DNA of 64,000 bases from contig NZ_VZPL01000006.1 of assembly GCF_008801575.1 (NCBI RefSeq), positions 1 through 64,000 on the forward strand. Reading direction: 5' to 3'. The position numbers and the translations under genes were made by a program. Below are positions 61,479 to 64,000 of the stretch, piece after piece. Under the pieces are notes generated by a model. It saw nothing but the letters and a program-made list of their open reading frames with translations. It searched no databases and was not told where the DNA came from. Each line of letters opens with the position of its first letter. Positions within the stretch are counted from its first letter, which is position 1. This DNA is from Xanthomonas cissicola (lineage in GTDB: Bacteria; Pseudomonadota; Gammaproteobacteria; Xanthomonadales; Xanthomonadaceae).

Positions 61479-63320
61479 TCACTCCTTCGGCTTGAGCCAC
61501 ACCTGCTGCTTCAGGCCGCGCACGCTGGGGGTGGCGACATCGTCCAGATCGAAGACCACCACCGTGTTGTCACCCTTGCGCTGGAACGGCGCGGGGAAAT
61601 ACAGCGCGGTCTGCGGGCCGATGTTCCATTGGCGGCCCAGGTTGACACCGTTGGCCCAGGCGAAGCCCTTGCCGAAGGCGCGCATGTCCAGATAGGTGTC
61701 GGTCGGCGTGCCGATGCGCAGGGTGCCGCGGTGGAACGCCGGGCCTTGCACGGCCTTGCGGGTCCAGCCGCGGATGCTGTCGGGCGTGCGCATGGGCAGC
61801 GGGAAGGCCTGCCAGCCGGTGAGTTGCCGGTTGTCCAGCACGACCGGGTCGACCAGGCCGGCGCGGCCGTCGGCCATGCGCGTGCCGTAATTGATGCGGC
61901 CGCTGTTTTCGACCAGGACATCCAGGGTGTGCTGGCCTGCAGGAATCTCTACATCGAGGGACACCTGCTGCAAACGCCGTTCGACGCTGCCGACCGGTCG
62001 TTGATCCACGTATACGCGCGCCACATCGCGCACATCGCCCAGATACAGCGGGCCCTTGCGCGGGCCAGTGACGGTGGTGCGGTAGAGGATGTAGCCGTAA
62101 TCCTGGCCGAACTGCTCCATCGGCTGCGGGGTGTCGATGGCGATCGGTGCGGGCAGGTTGTCCCAGAGCGAGGCCGATTCGCGCAGCGGCGTGTCTGGCA
62201 GCGTGGTGGTCGCGATCGGCGCCGGTAATGCGGGCGGTTGCACGCCGGTCACGCGGGCGATGGCATCGCGCATCAACGCGAACTTGGGCGTAGGGTGCCC
62301 GGCTTCGTCGAGGATGGCGTCGTAGTCGTAGCTGGTGGTCTGCGGCGCGTAGTGGTCACTGGGATTGTTCTGGAAATTGGCGCCATTCATGAAGCCGAAA
62401 CTGGTGCCGCCGATAAACATGTAGAGATTGGCCGAGTGACCCTGGCGCAGGATCCACTCGAACTCCTCGGCCTGTTGCCTGGCATCGGTGGCGGCGTGCG
62501 GCTTGCCCCAATGGTCGAACCACCCGGCCCAGTATTCGCCGACCATGCGCGGTTGATCGGGGCGGAACTTGATCAGTTTGTCGAATGCGCTCTTGGCCTC
62601 GCCGGGTGCGAAGTTCACCACCGCCAGGGTGTCGGGCAAGGTGCCGTTGGCGAGCATGTCGGCGCCATCGGAGGTGAACAGCAAGGCCTTGTCGAAGCCG
62701 GCCTTGACGTACATGGCGCGGTTGTCGGCCATGTACGCGTGGTCGTCGGCGTAAGAGCCGTATTCGTTCTCCACCTGCACGGCGATGATCGGCCCACCAT
62801 TGTGGTTGAGCAGCGGCTGCACCTGGTTGGCCAGTGCGTCCAGATACGCCTGGCTGGCGGCGAGAAAGCGCGGGTCGCGGCTGCGGACGCGGATGTTGCC
62901 CTTGCCGAACAACCAGGCCGGGTAGCCGCCGGCTTCCCACTCTGCGCAGGCATAAGGGCCGGGCCGCAGGATGACGTTCAACCCCTGCGCGGCGGCTTCG
63001 CGCACGAACACGGCCACATCGTTGTGACCGGAAAAATCGAACTGGCCTTGCTGCGGTTCCACCAGATTCCAGAACACGTAGGTTTCCACCGTGTTCAAGC
63101 CCAGTGCACGCGCTTTTTGCAGGCGGTCTTTCCAGTAGGCGCGCGGAATGCGCTGGAAATGGATGGCGCCGGAAAGCAGTTGGTAGGGCTTGCCGTCGCG
63201 CACGAACTGCGTGCCCTGCGTGCCGAAGTTCGGCCAGCGTTCGGTCTCTGCGGCTGTGCCGGTGATAGGAAGCGCGAACGCGAGGGCCAGGACGAGCGGT
63301 GCAAGGGTGGTGCGCAGCAT
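61479..63320 (-). CDS. Secreted GH35 beta-galactosidase
   Basis: A 613-residue exported enzyme: MLRTTLAPLVLALAFALPIT is a Sec signal cut near GTAAE. The GH35 barrel shows FHFQRIPRAYWKDRLQKARA-type start (IHFQRIPRAYW), acid/base Glu186 in VENEYGS and nucleophile Glu262 in MVGEYWAGWFDHWG, followed by beta-sandwich domains to the end. It removes terminal beta-galactose from host glycans such as plant N-glycans, xyloglucan or pectin side chains. It is convergent with xopK and lies 293 bases downstream of the GH92 gene on the same strand. Confidence 0.94.
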   Translation of the reverse strand: MLRTTLAPLVLALAFALPITGTAAETERWPNFGTQGTQFVRDGKPYQLLSGAIHFQRIPRAYWKDRLQKARALGLNTVETYVFWNLVEPQQGQFDFSGHNDVAVFVREAAAQGLNVILRPGPYACAEWEAGGYPAWLFGKGNIRVRSRDPRFLAASQAYLDALANQVQPLLNHNGGPIIAVQVENEYGSYADDHAYMADNRAMYVKAGFDKALLFTSDGADMLANGTLPDTLAVVNFAPGEAKSAFDKLIKFRPDQPRMVGEYWAGWFDHWGKPHAATDARQQAEEFEWILRQGHSANLYMFIGGTSFGFMNGANFQNNPSDHYAPQTTSYDYDAILDEAGHPTPKFALMRDAIARVTGVQPPALPAPIATTTLPDTPLRESASLWDNLPAPIAIDTPQPMEQFGQDYGYILYRTTVTGPRKGPLYLGDVRDVARVYVDQRPVGSVERRLQQVSLDVEIPAGQHTLDVLVENSGRINYGTRMADGRAGLVDPVVLDNRQLTGWQAFPLPMRTPDSIRGWTRKAVQGPAFHRGTLRIGTPTDTYLDMRAFGKGFAWANGVNLGRQWNIGPQTALYFPAPFQRKGDNTVVVFDLDDVATPSVRGLKQQVWLKPKE

Positions 63321-63420
63321 GAGCGATTCTCGGCGGTAACCAATGACGGGTGATGGCGGTGGATGAGGTTTTGGGTGGATCGGTGTTGATGGTGTCCCTC
63401 ATCCGCCCTCCGGGCACCTT

Positions 63421-63570
63421 CTCCCGCTTGCGGGAGAAGGAAAGGCAGCGGGCGCCCGCTTGCGGGAGAAGGAAGGCAGTGGGCGCCCGCTTGCGGGAGA
63501 AGGAAGGCAGCGGGCTCCCGCTTGCGGGAGAAGTGAAGGCAGCGGGCTCCCGCTTGCGGGAGAAGGGAAC
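63421..63570. repeat. Five tandem copies of a 31-32-base hairpin unit
   Basis: The core CCCGCTTGCGGGAGAA begins at 63423, 63455, 63486, 63517 and 63549, spaced 32, 31, 31 and 32 bases. Each copy contains CTCCCGC-TT-GCGGGAG or a variant, joined by AGGAAGGCAGCGGGCG-type linkers. A leading CTCATCCGCCCTCCGGGCACC matches the single dispersed copies near 26.17 kb and 51.89 kb. The array fills the gap between the GH92 and GH35 genes. Confidence 0.9.
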
Positions 63571-63613
63571 TAGCGGGAGCTGTCATGGTCAAGCTGCCGC
63601 GGCTGTGCGTCCG

Positions 63614-64000
63614 CTAGGCGAACGAGGGCGGGAGATCCTTCTTGTTGGCACCGAAGCTCAGATTGGGCGTGGACCCCATCTCGAACTCCAGGGTGCCGCC
63701 TGCGGCAAGATCGGCATGACGCAGCCAGGCACGGTTGGTCGGTGCGCCGTTCCACTTCAGCGACTGCACGTAGACGTTCTTTTCGCTGCTGTTGTTGGCA
63801 ACGATGCGCAGCGTGCGGCCGTTGCCCACATCCAGTGTGGCGCGCTTGAACAAGGGGCTGCCCACGATGTAGTTGCCGCTAACCGGATCCACCGCATACA
63901 GACCCAATGCGCTGAGCACGAACCATGCGCTCATCTGCCCGCAGTCTTCGTTGCCGGACAGGCCGTTGCGTGCGTCGTGATACTGCTCGCGCAGCAAGCG
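63614..64000 (-). CDS. GH92 alpha-mannosidase, C-terminal part
   Basis: The gene enters from the right edge and ends at 63614; about 129 residues are visible. The stretch NGLSGNEDCGQMSAWFVLSA with LGLYAVDPVSGNYIVGSPLF is the family signature, including the acidic residues near the Ca-binding catalytic centre. A beta-sandwich tail follows (YVQSLKWNGAPTNRAWLRHA, GGTLEFEMGSTPNLSFG). GH92 enzymes are exo-alpha-mannosidases that trim high-mannose N-glycans. With the GH35 enzyme and the glycosylasparaginase it supports N-glycan breakdown. Confidence 0.92.
   Translation of the reverse strand, partial: RLLREQYHDARNGLSGNEDCGQMSAWFVLSALGLYAVDPVSGNYIVGSPLFKRATLDVGNGRTLRIVANNSSEKNVYVQSLKWNGAPTNRAWLRHADLAAGGTLEFEMGSTPNLSFGANKKDLPPSFA

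Noticed and set aside
63421-63570. Regularly spaced repeats that could suggest a CRISPR array
   Set aside because: The units are contiguous with near-identical linkers instead of unique spacers, and no cas genes are present.

Overview
The window is a GC-rich chromosomal segment that I read as a plant-pathogenic Xanthomonas. The evidence is the combination of a pqqABCDE operon, a Chp/Pil chemosensory cluster, a carbohydrate-type TonB-dependent receptor next to glucokinase, an IS5-type transposase of the kind common in xanthomonads, and two type III effector genes (xopL and xopK) that each carry a HrpX-type PIP box. Gene density is high, operons are tight with many ATGA overlaps, and degenerate copies of xanthomonad intergenic repeats recur. 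No tRNA, rRNA, prophage or CRISPR array was found.

Layout. 1-4.6 kb is a decayed edge: the end of an IS5-family element that cuts a methyl-accepting chemotaxis gene, then small orphan genes, a pseudouridine synthase with an altered catalytic motif, and a stand-alone receiver protein. 4.7-11.8 kb holds recQ, dps and hrpA. 12-17.6 kb holds a TonB-dependent receptor, a frameshifted glucokinase and a PqaA-like secreted protein. 18.5-21.8 kb is pqqABCDE on the minus strand, including the 26-residue pqqA. 22-35.6 kb holds relA, a tetratricopeptide-like membrane protein, a fused GT2/GT4 glycosyltransferase, PBP1b with a small lipoprotein, a DinG/YoaA helicase, tsaB and an ADP-ribosylglycohydrolase. 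35.6-37.5 kb is tonB-gshB. 37.7-50.2 kb is pilG-pilH-pilI-pilJ-chpA-chpB-chpC, the chemosensory system controlling twitching motility; its kinase is about 2,400 residues and its methylesterase-like protein has lost the catalytic residues. 50.4-53.9 kb is an acetyltransferase, a decayed lipoprotein gene, and a Tat-exported glycosylasparaginase overlapping cutC.

54-64 kb is the most interesting part. XopL, an Asp-box sialidase-like protein, a solitary RebB-like killing-trait protein, XopK, a GH35 beta-galactosidase and the C-terminus of a GH92 alpha-mannosidase lie together. The glycosidases and the nearby glycosylasparaginase fit stepwise breakdown of host N-glycans, and both effectors sit inside that stretch. 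XopL has TTCGT-N15-TTCGC 71 bases before its start. XopK has TTCGT-N15-TTCGT followed 30 bases later by a YANNNT -10 box. Effector injection and glycoprotein scavenging may therefore share one infection-related neighbourhood, though apparently under different promoters.
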